From Asterella californica (lineage: Eukaryota; Streptophyta; Marchantiopsida; Marchantiales; Aytoniaceae): a stretch of 64,000 bases of DNA. The first letter of the stretch is position 1, and every line of letters begins with the position of its first letter. The DNA lies in NCBI GenBank assembly GCA_036924285.1, contig JAYKYS010000012.1, positions 5,146,001 through 5,210,000 of the forward strand, read 5' to 3'. Of the stretch, positions 12,171 through 25,360 are shown piece after piece. The notes under the pieces are model-generated. The model had not been told where the DNA came from. It did no database searches and saw only the letters and a program-made list of their open reading frames with translations. Position numbers and translations under genes: made by a program.

Positions 12171-12180
12171 TATAAAAGGA
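12171..12180 (+). promoter_or_regulatory. TATA box upstream of a tRNA-like A box
   Basis: TATAAAAGGA lies about 30 bp before the start of the tRNA-like head at 12201. The sequence tatcaaaag sits just before that head. Plant tRNA genes often have an upstream TATA and a CAA near the start, so this fits a pol III unit; a pol II promoter is equally possible. Confidence 0.45.
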
Positions 12181-12200
12181 GCAACTCTGCCTTGTATCAA

Positions 12201-12727
12201 AAGCGTTGTTAGCTCAGATGGTTGAGGTCCGAACGTGGGGAGGCAGAGGTCTCAGGTTTGAATCATGGTTTGAATTGAATTATTTTGCCCGAAACTCTAC
12301 TTTTTATTATAATTTCCGATAAATTTTCCCGGAAAATTGAATTCCAGAAAAACAATTTTCATTTCAGACGAGCCGGTCACTGTAACAAAATTTTTGCTCA
12401 CTGTAACAAAATTCATTCTATAGGAAAACTTTTCAAAATTCAAAAAAGAATATATTCTTTTTTTGTGATTCACAGCACAGCTTTCTTTTTTAGTTTATTT
12501 CTCAGTCGTCAGATCTCAATTCGAAGACATCTACGGCTCATTTTGTAGGTCTCAAGATTCTCATCGTTTTGAGCCTTAGATCACCAACTTTAGACAACAA
12601 ATAAGAACGTGACAAGTGGGCACAGTTTCGGTGGGCTAGCCCGCCGGAGCTAATGTCTGAAATTTTGAACTGAAATTGATTCTGGTGGGATATCCCACCG
12701 TTAATATAGTGCCACCTGTGGTTTAAG
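12201..12727 (+). mobile_element. Long SINE-like repeat with tRNA-derived head, copy 1
   Basis: The head has an A-box-like ttagctcagatgg (12209-12221) and a B-box-like aggtttgaatca (12254-12265), about 45 bp apart as in tRNAs. The body (about 12370-12727) is clearly related to 46650-47006. Shared blocks include attca followed by tttgtgatt, the tail of the body's first half (tttctcag), gagcc.tagat.accaa, aacaaataag.a and a common end gtggtttaag. Two diverged copies sharing head type, body and end support one dispersed family of 500-700 bp. No poly(A) or simple-repeat tail and no target duplication were identified. Confidence 0.6.
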
Positions 12728-15700
12728 GACAAATGGAGCTAGGATTTCTACCCGTTGAAAGGTCAAATGTATCGGTAGATACACTCCTATGCAGATATTA
12801 TGCTGGCAACTGAAGAGACAAGAAGGGATCTCAGTTCTTGATCCCGTACTGACTCATAAATGATATTAGTTCGTGAGTTCGTTTTCACGTTGGGTTGAAT
12901 AAGCTGGACAATTTTCTAGAGCGGGAGAAAGGAGTAGCAAGAGAGTCGCTCAAACAAAGAAGAAACGTCGTGCTCTACGTAAGGTCTCTTCCGACTACAC
13001 CCTTTAATGCGCCTCATGAGTCCCTCCAACCTGAAGGGTACAGCTGTCAGTCCTGCAGCTTTTGATAACTACTGCAGTCCCGATAGTTATCGTCTTCTCA
13101 TCACATATCGTTTATTTTCGTGATTTTCAAAGAAAAAAGTAATCTCACGTGCCGTGACAGTGGATTCGTGCAGTTTCAATTGAGCATCCACGCGTCCGCC
13201 TGAGAGAGTTTGTGTAAGCGAAATACACGGAAATGCTAGCTCTGAGGTACCCCCAGCCAAAAACCTTGGAGATGCTATATACCGACGAAATATACTATTG
13301 TCACACTTGTGAAATTACAATCGAAAGACAATTCTTATTACCGAACCAATCTGACAGTGTCTGATAAGCACACTAAGGACCTAATCGGAAGAGATCCTTA
13401 CCCTGAAGAGAAAGAAAGTTAAGGAGGAGCTCCGGAGAAAAGCTGATTGTTTGGATCTTGCATGTTGAGCAACATGTATAATTCTAAATTAAATTTTGTC
13501 TTAAGCATAAAGGTAGGATAATCTGCCACGTAAACTATCTATCGGCTTTTTGATGTATTACGAATGGCTTCAAAAGCCGTAATGTAAGAAGTGTTAGAAT
13601 TTGAATATGTGTACAAGCGTGTAGTGACATTACGTCACCTAGCTTGAAACTGTTGAATGCTAGCTCTGACGCGGATGACTAGAGAGCCGCCACGAACACA
13701 TAGACGAAGGTCTTCAAAAGGAAACGGAAGAAAGCAAAACAAACAAGTAGGAAAAACCTCACCGTGGGATATAAGACGAGGATCAACATAACCAAGGTGG
13801 AGGAAAAAGAAACTTGGAACATTAGTTATTCTAGTTAACTACACAACCTCTTCAAATAAGAACCCCGAGCCTCAAAAAGAGACCATGATGAAGATGTTAA
13901 ATCTCAATTGCAGTTATCAAAACGAGGAGAAGAATATTTTTTTGTTCTCCCAATGTACTTTAGGTTAGAGAGAAGATATTATTTTGTTCCAAGAAACCGC
14001 AAGTACTTTGTTTCAATGTTTCTCAATGGATATTCAATACTTACTTATGAAATGAATCAGAGAATGTAAAGTTATTCGAGAGCGTTGATTCTAGTCTTTA
14101 CACTGGTACATAAAGTCTCGGTCCCAGTATATAAACTGCAACTAGACAAGATTGATTATGTGGCATTTGGCCAAGAAAAGTCGTGAGATCTGCAAGTAAC
14201 AGAGAGTTTGCTAAAACAAAACTGATGATATATCTAATCACATATTTCTTTTAGCTGAAATAACTGCTGTTGATAAAAAATATTTATTGAGAAGTTACCA
14301 CACGAAGAGACGATTCATTTGAGACTAAACATAAATCTTTTGATAAATTAATGACAGAAAATTTATCACATGTGAAAATATATTTTATTTCGCCTTCTCC
14401 TTTGTACTCGAGTCTTGGACGAAAGCAGTTCAAATGAATGTGTCTTAGAATAAATTGGCTTTTGCACTAGGATAGAAGGTTTAAGCGATGGGAAATCTCA
14501 GTTTAGTAGAGGAGAGTTAGAGATGTGAGATGTTTCTTGCCTATGTTTCATATTTTTGTTTGATTATCATAACTTGAACTCTAGATGACAATATTTTGAC
14601 ATCAAATTGCTCAGAAAGATGCATTCCAAGATCAAAGTGTTTGATGTTCAAAAATAAATATTCTATCATCTGAAATTCAAAAATTCATCTGTGAAAAACT
14701 AGTATTTTTTTACTAATTGAACTTGATGTGACAAGAACTAATATACATGAGGCAAGTAGGCCTAAGAACACTTCTCAAATTATGTGCAACCACTTCAATT
14801 GAAGGTTAGCTTGCAGGATGTGTCTTTGCTGTCATGGCCGAAAACCAATTCTGAATATCAGAAATTTGTTTTTACCATGACAGACTACAATCACAGCCTC
14901 CCATCCTTACTCCATTTTGGGCTAGACCTCATCTCACTATGGCTTATTTTTCTCTCATCTAACATACATCCGTGAACTCTGCTTGTGCAATTGGCGAGCT
15001 CATCCACTTCGATTTGGACATCCAAGTATATATGATGTCTATATTGTCAACAATAGATTATAGAAACAACATTAACCATATCTGATCTTGCACAAAAATT
15101 TTGTACAAGTAATAGAGGTCGTGTACGTAATAAGATATTATAAATGAGAGCATCAAATTGTTCAATCATCAACATAACGTTCTCCAAATGAAATCTTGAG
15201 GTTCTCTCGTAATGACATTCATTTTGCTTCATGATTTCAGTTCTCGTGAACAATATAGAGTTTTACTCTCATGCATTTTTTGGAGTTGTATCATGATGTT
15301 GCAGAACTGGAGGATCTAACTTTGTACGGATCTAAACTACTTCGGTTTTGCAAGACGATCTCTCGTAACTTTGGTTGTATTCACAGTTTAGAACTGATAA
15401 GTCAATGCAACCTTGAAGTTTGGTTACGACAAAATTGATGCAATGTATTGACATTGTACTTGCTCCAAAGACGAATATCACCATGATTTTATCCTTTCTT
15501 CCAACTTGTGATGCTCGCATTAAACAAAAAGAGAGTTTTTAATATTTTTATTTTATTTTATTTGAATTTCATTATAGTGTTAACAATTACTAACAACAAC
15601 CAGGTACTCGCAAATGAAAATAAGAACTCGATGACAATTCCAAAATTTCATGAACCTATCTAGCAAAGAAGCTGGTTAAAATTGAAATTCATGCACTTAG

Positions 15701-17880
15701 AGTGATGTCAATTTCACCAAATTCATCAGTTTTAGAAACTTAACTATTTTGGATAAAAATAATATAGATTTAGGTGACTATTGTAATAAGTAATCAATAA
15801 ATTGAATTCAGACATTGTCAAAATGTGAAAAATGTCATGGATATCAGATATGAAAAACATTATCAATTATGAATTTATGAATATAAAGATGTTAAACTGA
15901 TTACTATGAAGAAAATAAGACTGAGCATGGATTTTACACAAGACGAGAGAAATGTAAAACATAAAATCTTACAAGGAGTAAAAGATGATTGATTATCAAT
16001 CACCTAGGCTCTTGTGAATGTACGTCAAGATAGCTAACATTCTTAATTTGTAAACATATATCTTGCACAAGCTATATTGAGACATAAGTCATCCATGGAG
16101 TTCATGAGATTGCTTATCGTGTCTTGGAAACAATAGTTTGAGCAAGAAGAATTATATATGAATACGTTGTATAACATTAAACATCAGGTGGAGAATTTGG
16201 TCACGTAGATCTTGTATTTTGCCTCAATTTGTTAGTTGCTATGCACAAATTTATAATGGAAAAGGTTTTGTTGGTTTAAAACATGATCATCAAAGACATG
16301 TAGTCCTCCTCATTAACATAATTGAAGGATAATTTCATAAAAAACTTTTAGAGCTAGTTCAGCTACAGAGGAAACCCATGAAGTTCATAAAGCGACAAGA
16401 TAAGAAATGAAAGCAAACAGTAGGACATGCTAAACTCTTGTCATGATTCACGTAAATATAATAACATTAAGATTCCAAAAAGTCAATGTCGACATCTTTA
16501 ATACTCCCCAAAGCTTCACCACTGGCTATCTCATGTCCATCTTGATCTTCAATGATATCTCAATCTTCTTTCTCGTCTTCTTCTTCATTATCATCTATAG
16601 GTCAAATGTCTACTTCAAGTGCTATCTCTTCTTCTAGACGGAAAAACTGATTTCTGATCTGGACTATGGTTGTCTTATGCAGTCGATTATTCATGATCAG
16701 AATAAAATCAAAAGCTAAAATTCTTATTTCTGAAATGTCCACTCTTGCTTGTAAAGTGTATGTCTTTCTCTACCTCCCGAAACTTTACATCTCTTTGGAT
16801 AATATTTTCTGATGTAAAGATCAACCAATTCAGTTGCATAACGCTAGATTTCTATCCTTCAGGGTTCGTCGCTCTTATCACGAGATAAAACTCGTAATAC
16901 CTTACAGACCCAAGAGGATTTGTCATCCTCCACAAGGGCTACAAGTAACTGATTTTCATCTAAATCTGCAACATCACCAATCTTGTAATACTTTCTGGTC
17001 TAGCTTGTCGTGTTCTTGCATACAAATTACAATGGTCTTCTTTCTCCAAACACTCTCCGTTCCAACTATTATCACTACATTCGAGACAATTGTATCTCTG
17101 TTATTAACATCGTTCGAAGGAGTTAAAGGTCAAACCCAAGGTATAATCAACAAAAATGGACGTCCAGATAATATGTTTTTGATCCCTTCTTCTTGGTTAT
17201 AGAACCAATGAGTCCATCATGTTTTTTGTCTCATCCAAATATGTGTAACGTATATTCTGAATATTTTTTTGATGATGAGGAAGATTAGTTAGGTTTGTAA
17301 TGCGTTAAGTCTATTTTTTCTCCCTCTACTAACCTGACCAATGTAGTTTTAGCACGTTTTGTTTTTGAGTAAGACTTAAACTGTAGCATGTCCATGCATG
17401 CATTCCTCGTTCCTTGAAGAAATTTTCTAATTGTCGAACTCCTTTAGTTGGAATCAGTTGTCATCTGTTGAAAATTTCTTACTCCCATATTCGAACCTCC
17501 CTGTGCTCATCTTGTTTTATTTTGAATTGTTGGTTGTAAGTAAGTGATATCATGAAGAGGATAAAATGGATCAGACGCTGTCCTGTTGTGGGACCAGTTA
17601 GTATGTAAATTACGCGTATAAGTGCGTTTTGCACATAATTGTAGAAGTTGTGGTGTAATGGGATCTAAAACATTGCTCTTATGAGCTTAGAATGCACTAT
17701 TATCTGTTGGGGGTCTCCATGGGGCAGAAAAGGACAAGGTTGAGTCCTTTAGCTTCCCATTGGTCCACCCAAAAGTGAAGATAACTTGTCTTCTACCTAA
17801 GTGTGCGCTCTGGGAGGTTCGGGGCACTTTGACGAGGGATTTTGAAGATCAGAGGGCATGGGCGGAGAGCTCTCGACGGG
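12728..17880. other. AT-rich intergenic DNA, no supported gene
   Basis: This long AT-rich stretch has only short broken open frames on both strands. Around 16490-16640 the minus strand reads as an acidic Glu/Asp-rich stretch interrupted by stops, which could be transposon decay, but no catalytic motif was found. Confidence 0.5.
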
Positions 17881-17884
17881 AGGA

Positions 17885-18245
17885 GCAATCTGACCACAAA
17901 TTTCACTCGATTTGGAGGTCCAGGGCATACGTTATGGCGATTTGAAGTTCATAGAGTGATGAGAGTACAAGAGTTTCTCTTCCGATTGTAAGATTAAGGG
18001 GTTTGAGTGATTGAGCCGTCAGATTGAGACCAGATTTCATGGGCTTGTAGTCTGTCAGCTGCTGAAGCTCTGACCACAAATTTCACCACCGGATGTTGTG
18101 CGGATTGAGCGCAATGGCGATTTGAAGGCGACGGGGTGCAGAAAGCTGTCAATCTGAAGCAGCGAGTTTGCAGATTTATGGAGGACGATCAGAACGGTCA
18201 AATCGGCTCAAATTTCCTGTGTAGTGAGTTTACCTTCTGAATTGA
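17885..18245 (+). repeat. Imperfect direct repeat, 180-bp period, two units
   Basis: tctgaccacaaatttcac occurs at 17889 and 18069, and atggcgatttgaag at 17934 and 18114. Both pairs are 180 bp apart. The units are diverged between these blocks. They lie upstream of the unidentified coding remnant at 19055, possibly as part of the same mobile element. Confidence 0.5.
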
Positions 18246-19054
18246 TAGCACAGGAAGTTGGAGTGGAAGTGGACGGTTCATTTTGTCGAAGAAGCTTCTG
18301 TCCTGAATCTGAGATTGAAAGTGCGTGTTAGTTTCTGTGGATTTGTGTTAATTGTGGGAGGAGATCTAGCCGTCAGATCTTCCTGAAATTTGACCTGCAA
18401 GTAGAGATTTTAGTATCCTACCTACGTGGCAAGTTTGAGAGGAGACTGAGCTGTAGATATGTATCTATCATGTGTGAAAGTTCGCTGGTTTTTCTGCCGA
18501 GTTGTATCGGCAACGATATCTACTCTAGGTCTCGAGTTGTTAGCGGCAGCTGGCTGAAAAATATCCAGTGCGACATTTGTATTGCTTTGGGGAGTATTCT
18601 AGGCGTAGATATGACTTTAGCGACCTACGTTGTATCCACGTCATGTGGTTGTTAGGTTCGCACTCAACGTGGCAAAGTGCGATCTTTGACCTGTAGAGTC
18701 GACTACATGTCTAGCCTAGTCTCCGGTTTTTGGGACACGTTACGGTGCATGCATTAGAACCTTTCACCCAGAAGACCCACACGTGGATGAGTATGACGGC
18801 ACCAAACATGCGATGTGCATGTGTGCCACCTCATCGGTCCGTGAGGCTTGGGTTGCTTGGTTAGGGAGCTTGCACCTATCCTTGTTTTGTGTTCGAAACT
18901 TTTTAAGCAAAGGGGAGTGACCTGTGTGAGGGCATTCGACCTGGGGAAAAATCCAAGAGATTGTTCGTGTGGAGATCGTGGTGATCCTATGAGATTGAAT
19001 CAGAGTTTTATGGATCGAGATACCTTTGTAGTTGGAGTGCACATGTTGTGAGAG

Positions 19055-19480
19055 ATGGACGAAGGACTCTACTTACCGCCCAGATTCCCTTTTCGAAACC
19101 CTTTCTCGATTAAACTGATGTATATGGAACGAGTCCACTTTCAACAGTTTCTGATAGGATCCTTCGGGCATAACTTTACCGCGCAAGTTATGCTCTCGCC
19201 TGTCCCTGTGATCTTACCTGTTGTCACTTACGGCCAAGAATGGGACCTCACCGTCTTTATCCTCATCTAACGAAGGATGGATCTAAATCAGCTCCCTCCT
19301 GTAAACTTTAACACCCAGTGCGAGATAAGACACATCTGTCGACCCAAAGCCATGTACGAAGCCCTAGTAGTGAGAAACTTCGGAGAGGAATACTACCGAG
19401 AGATCATGTCATCACATATACCGTTTGTCGTGCCCATGATCATCCAACGTTTTCGTGTAGTTATCTTGACCCTTTACTGA
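19055..19480 (+). pseudogene. Unidentified coding remnant, two homologous halves (copy 1)
   Basis: Two frames in the same phase (19055-19270 and 19277-19480) are separated only by a TAA at 19268-19270, giving a unit of about 141 codons. The two halves resemble each other: each has FG followed by an I/V-M-S segment, then a hydrophobic P-V/F-V/I-x-P stretch, and ends near V-x-I/L-L. A diverged second copy lies at 36735-37123 and shares both halves. Being repetitive, broken and recurrent suggests a decayed mobile-element protein. I do not recognise the family and assign no function. Confidence 0.45.
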
Positions 19481-21987
19481 GAGAAAGAAAGTGCTTAGTT
19501 ATCGAGGAAGTTAGAGAGAAATCTACATGAAACTTGTCGCTCTGTTGTGCATTGATCGCTAGCCACAGCCAGAAGGTACGCCCTTGCTCAAAGGAAAGGC
19601 TCTCGCTACGACAACGCTTCTTCAGTGAAACACTTGAAACTTTAAGTTTCTTCAAGAAGTAACATGAGGCCACGGAGTATATGCTTGTTTGATGACATCG
19701 CTGAGTTGTGACAAGGTGAAAGTATTCTTTGACTGGAACGTTATGTAGAATCGACTAAACATTTGATCAACATGATCATGAGTATGTCTTATCATGAGAC
19801 AACCCACTTTTATTTTCTTGAATTTCTGTCTATCTACTAACTAATCAGATAAGCAAAAAAAATAAAATTTGTTTTATCTAACTGTCCTATCTAATTATAA
19901 GTACAAAATAAATGAAAAGAGACCTTCCCATTCAAATATCATATGGTGCAGACTAGAGATTGTCAAATTAGAATCAGACTTAATATTGTTGTAAGTAAGG
20001 AAGACCCTTAGAAGAACTAGCAACAACTTTTGAAACTTTAGAGAAATACGGAACACATGTCTTCGTCTGATTCATTCTGTCTATGGAATAGTACACGTCA
20101 TCTTTGGTGAAGACAGAACTTTCCTTTCTCTCTTTGCGTTAGTAACACGTTAGTCAGCTTGTTGACATCGATGAGTTTTTAAACTAGTTATGAAAAACTC
20201 TATAACATATAAATTTAACAAGTCAGACAACATCTTGACATCTTGTTCACCTATGGACCTCATGGGCTGCTCATGTAAATATATATTACTTAGAGTTACA
20301 CTATTCAATAATCAAGACAATAATTCAAACCTCACCCTTTTTTGGTCTTGCATGTCACCGGTCTTGTTGATTCTTCATCTATTCACAAAAGTCATAGCTT
20401 GAGAGTCTATTGTGTCGTCTCACCAATAGATAATATTTTCGCCAACATCGAGTCAGTGAGGAAAAACATAAAAGCTTCATTCGATCCTCGTCAGCCAAAA
20501 AAGACATATTTATCTTGTAGTAATCATAAACCTCACATTTTTTATAAATTGTTGAGAAGATGGTAACTGGTTGCGTTGAGTTGTCTCTCAAAGTGCGACA
20601 AAGAATAAGCCCAACCGTTCTTGTAATAAAAGTTTTTGCACTCTTTTGTAGCAAGTAAATATGTCTAGAGACTAGATGACGATTGAGATCACTACGGATT
20701 CTATAACGATCATTACCTACACAAAAAACAACCTTGAAAGTCTTATGACACACATCACTTCCACTATATAGAGTATGAACTCTTTGATTTGCTTGTTCTA
20801 GAGAGTCGTCTTTGGGACATCTGGAATTGATGCAAACTTATTTGTCGTGTTGTTTCAAAAGGAACTAACTTTCACGTTCTATTTCCAAACCGTCAACTCG
20901 TGTTCCTCAAGCATAATTTTTACAACAAAACTACTTCCTATCTCTCTTTATAATATCAGGATATATTTTACAATGGATGAATTTTTCATCAACTTTTCCA
21001 AGGGTGTATGTTTGGATGATTGACCTAAACTTCTCTGAGAATATGATTGTCTCATAAAGTTTCTTTGAAACATTGCATCTCTTAAATCTCAGATGAGCCA
21101 TATGTGTGTTGTGAATCTCTTGATTGACGTGTCTCTTTGTCTTTAAACGGCACTCCACTAGCAATACCTTCACTTACACCTCTTGGAAGATTAAAGGACT
21201 CATTTGATGCAGATGAACGAGACAATGATTTCTATATAACTGTGCTTGTTGTCTCTCGTAGATCAATTTGTGTTGCATAACGGTGGTTGTTGTCTCTCGT
21301 AGATCATTTTGTGTAATTCACTAGAAATTCAAGAAAAAATGGTGAATGTTCGAGAAAGTCAGTTTCTGACGGTGAGAAGCAGCCCATGAAGTTCATAGAG
21401 CGTCTAGACATTTTCTGAAGAGGACTTGCAGCGAAAGGTAGAGATGGATCTCTTTCGGTCGATAATATACCTCTAGTCGTTAGGTCACTTGGTCGAGAGA
21501 CGAACCCATCATTTCATTTCTCTCCCATGCCTTCAGGTTTACTTATTGCTTGTGGAATAGAAAAAGTAAAGGTTGTTAGAAGTATCTCCATATCAAGCGA
21601 AGAAACTGAAGACGTAGATGATCCATCTCAATCTGAGAGTTTACCACCAAGATGAGGATTTGTCACCAGAATTAGTTTTCTTCTAGTATCTCTTGAATCA
21701 TCAGATTCAAAATCAGAAGAGGTTTCATGGAAGCTCATGGAAGTCGCTTAGTTTAAGCTTGTAACATCATGTGCGACATAAGCAATTTTTTTGATCATTT
21801 GTACTTCTACTATATATTTTTTATTATATTTTTTATATTTTTTATTACATAATAAATATTTTTCTTGATATTTTTTAAGATAAATTATTTTATATATCTT
21901 ATATTAAGTGCATTATGTATTATAAAAAGTCTAAATAAATTTTTTTTAATATCTTGATTAGATCATACATGATCATATAATAGAACA
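19481..21987. other. AT-rich intergenic DNA with one short tandem repeat
   Basis: No gene is supported. ttgttgtctctcgtagatca occurs twice (near 21247 and 21288) in a two-unit tandem repeat of about 42 bp. 21800-21960 is a very AT-rich low-complexity stretch. Confidence 0.5.
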
Positions 21988-23575
21988 TGGGTGACTTCTT
22001 TGGCATCGACGGTCAACTTGCGACGTCAATTCGTGTCCTCTATAGGAAATTTACCAGATTTTTATCTTGGATCTGCTTTATCACTTGAGATTAAAGCTAG
22101 AAATGTGGAAAATGCACAAACTTGAAGATACGGACACTTATCTCCAAGAACATGAAGTGAGAGAGAAAAATGACCGCTGTTGTCTTTCTTTTATAGTAGA
22201 GGTTAGATAGATTCGAATATTATGTTAGATCTCAATTTTAAAGCTTTTGCACCCACCAACGACTATGGTGAAATCAGTCTGGCCAAATTGCAGAATCTCA
22301 TCCATAAAACCGTTTCTGACATTGATCTCGGTCTTCCTCAGTGTCAGCTATATAAGAAGTGGTTCAATAGTCCATTTGTCATTCGTCATTTCATGTGTTA
22401 TCGATTAGAATTCTTTTAGCGATCTGCTCTATCCCATCTCTTGTGTCAGAATGATGAATTTAGTCAGAAATAGTAAAATATGTTTTTGGACTCTAACAAT
22501 AATTCTAGAAATTGATTCAATCATGGCTCCTAGCCAAATTGTGCCAAACATGACGAGTGATATTTTCCAAGTGGGTCTAAACTCAACGTGGAAATCGAAA
22601 TGGTTCCTCATGGATGGTCTGCTGGAACTTAGCATATCACATCTGATGGTTGCAGAGAGTCACAAAGAACTAGTTGCAGTTGACTTTATAGTGTCTATCT
22701 CGCAGATCCCAAATCGGTTGAAGTACTCTTGATCAGACCGGAATGAGTCTTTACGCGTTACGACTTGTCAGTGAAGAACTTCACAAAAGACAAGACGTCA
22801 ACACATCTGCAAGGAGATCAACGATGTGCTCTCCACACAAGTGAGTTCTTAATTTGAATTGTCTACACTTTTGTTTTATCTCTTGTGTAAACCTGCCCAT
22901 GGACTTCTTGGGAAGGAATCGTCCCCAAGTCGACAGCCGATGGAGTTCATGGATTGTCCGTTTGCGCTCGCAAGCAGCCTAGAACTTCATGGGTGTCTAG
23001 CTTGACCAGTGGATGCCTCATGAAGTTCATGAGTCGTCCGCCTCGAGTGCTAGACGTTATTGCTACATCATAAGATGTCCGGATTGGTTGTGGACAAATA
23101 TCCTTCTGTTCTTCTTGCCTCTTTCTCTTTTCTTATCTAACCACCAAGTTTTCTCTCTACAGATGTCACATGCTATCAACGGCTTTGTGGAGGCTAATCC
23201 CAAGTACAAACTTCTGGAACGTGATGCAAACATGAAAAGATGATTTTGCTCAGGCTGATTTCTATCCCTATGAGAACGATGGAGCATATCTTCCTCACCC
23301 GGAAGCAATTCAGGTTGAGAGAAGTACCTCGAAGAAGTCAAGGTCGAAAGCCAAAGCAAGTTTATCAATAATCGATGAAGTTGAAGAGACTCGAGCGTTC
23401 AAGACTACCCGTCGAGAGTCTCTTGAGATCTTTGCTTACTATCTTCACAATATTGAATCAAAACACTCCACTTCACATGTGATTAGCAATTCATCTTCAT
23501 TTTTCAGAAATCCACATGGTCTGCTCTTCTTTAATCGTGCAAACTCCACAACATGTTATTCATCCAAGTGAGGTG
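21988..23575 (+). pseudogene. Decayed, unidentified protein-coding region
   Basis: Several plus-strand segments look like coding sequence broken by stops and shifts: 21988-22090 (starts MGDFFGIDGQL), 22222-22419 (MLDLNFKAFAPTNDYGEISL), 22451-22732, and 23164-23570. In the last, MSHAINGFVEANPKYKLLE runs into a TGA, but the neighbouring frame continues at once with DDFAQADFYPYEN and then a Lys/Ser/Arg-rich segment (KKSRSKAKA). That is the pattern of a single-base shift. A pyrimidine-rich acceptor (ctctctacag) precedes 23164. No family is recognised; an old transposon protein or dead host gene are both possible. Confidence 0.35.
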
Positions 23576-24957
23576 TAGTTATTCGCTGCAGATGGGTTTT
23601 ATGCGTTGCAAATGAGATAGGACTGAAACTTCAGTGCTATAACACTTTTCAGTACCCACAAATCCAATGAGTATGTCATGTTCGTTCGTGTAAAAGAAAA
23701 CTAGTTTTCATCAAATCATTTCAAATAATATGATTTACTTTTAACTTTTAAGTGTATCACAGAGTTTGTGAAGTTAAGTCTTTGACGCAAAGAATCATCT
23801 ATTTTACTGTATAAGTTTGTAATTATAGTGATAAGTGCTATATTTTTTAACATAAGATCATTCTTCATCTCATTACTAGTAATGAGATGAAGCTATCACA
23901 TCAAAACTAACTTTGTTCTATATTTAGAGTTATTTTAGAATATATAAAATAATATTTTTACATGATCAAATGTTGTTTATAATATTACTTTCACCTAATC
24001 GCTACATCAACTCAACCACTCAAAGGAAAAAAATGCAAAGGAAGATTTAACTCTTTCACAACGACCAATTTTTGCTGAAAAATACTGAAAGTTGCCGTAG
24101 TTTGTAATGTGATTAGAAAATCTCTATTTCTCTTGAGAATGTATAAGAAGGTAGCTCTTTAGTATCACTAAGATACAAAATTTAACTTTACATTTGAGAT
24201 ACTTTGACACTTAACATAACGAGGATGTAGATGGTGAGGTGAAGAATGGTGAATGAAACTCCATACATACATTTAGTGTAGCCTATGCGAAGGCCTTTGT
24301 GAACTTGTGGGAATAAATCTTATCTCCATTAGCAGGTAGGTAGATTTATTCAAGATGTTTTACAACTTGATTGGATATAACGGTTTGCTTTGTACATATC
24401 AACAAGTGTACCAAGTTAGCTTTCAGTGGACTCTATCCGAGTTGAAGAAATCAAACCCATTGAGAGAACTTGGAGCGTGATTGCTAGACTAGCAATAGTC
24501 ACTAGTGAGGAGATACATTTCATTCCAAAAGTGAAGAAAGCAAACTTTGCCCCTAATTATTGCTATGCTGGATAATCCAAGAAAGCTATCAAAGATCCTA
24601 AGGACATTTCTTTGACTCGAAGGTCTTGAGTCCCTAAAGTTTAAATGAGAAGAGTGATTATTATTATAATTAATTGTTAGGTTTTCAGAACGAGATGATG
24701 TTATAAGTAATAAGTTAATTTTGAAGTCTTCTACTCGACATGCAAGACATGCGGCATGCACAAGTGTCGATAGTTTGATGCAAATATGCAAAACTGAAGA
24801 TGTTGAAATAGAAATATGTGGTGGTCAACATAGTGAATACTGAATCATAATCAAATTTAAGTGAAATGTATCAAATGTCGAGTAGAGTTGAATGGGCAAC
24901 TAAAAAAATATAAATGAGTTTTGAACCTCGAAAGCTATTAAAAACTTTGAAAATATC
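23576..24957. other. AT-rich intergenic DNA
   Basis: I saw nothing supportable here. The last bases (atatc, 24953-24957) match the bases at the far end of the Gypsy element and may be its target duplication. Confidence 0.5.
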
Positions 24958-25065
24958 TGTCGTGCGCATACACATCGCTACACAACATACATCGCTGTCA
25001 GAGGTACACCACACATACACATAACACATGGACGATGTCATACACATACACAAGTGTACCACAAT
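24958..25065 (-). repeat. Terminal repeat A, outer copy
   Basis: This 108-bp block, the same by eye as 25361-25468, starts tgtcgtgcgc and ends gtaccacaat on the plus strand. On the element's strand it starts TGTGGTACAC after the terminal T and ends GCGCACGACA. Confidence 0.85.
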
Positions 25066-25358
25066 AATCTGAATACAGAGATTACCATCTCCAACACCAC
25101 AACAAGGATTACTCACAAACGGTCAAGCCAAACCCACTCTAAACGCGAAGAGAATCCGGGTTACACTCAACTAGACTATCCACCATAGCCTGGAGCTTGA
25201 AGGCTCAACTCAAAGAACTAAGGCCTCCAAGCCCTACCTGCGAAGTTTACCCCTAGTGGGCTCTCTCTCCAACTCGCCCTAACGGCACTAACGGCCTTAC
25301 CGGGATGCGCCACTTCGCACTCGGTCAACCTAGCCGAGGTGCCCAAACTGACGTGACA
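25065..25358 (-). repeat. Terminal repeat B, left copy
   Basis: This 294-bp block is the same by eye as 34590-34883. On the element's strand it starts TGTCACGTCAG and ends ..TATTCAGATTA. It is joined directly to repeat A on its left. Two bases (gc) separate it from the inner copy of A on its right. Confidence 0.9.
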
Positions 25359-25360
25359 GC

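Noticed and set aside
12201..12275. A functional tRNA gene
   Set aside because: A and B boxes are present, but no acceptor-stem pairing or sensible anticodon loop was found, and the body repeats at 46.6 kb, so SINE-like is the better call.
14800..17300. Possible decayed Copia element on the minus strand
   Set aside because: An acidic coding-like stretch near 16490-16640 and short fragments suggested it, but I found no protease, integrase or RT motif in any frame, and no LTR pair.
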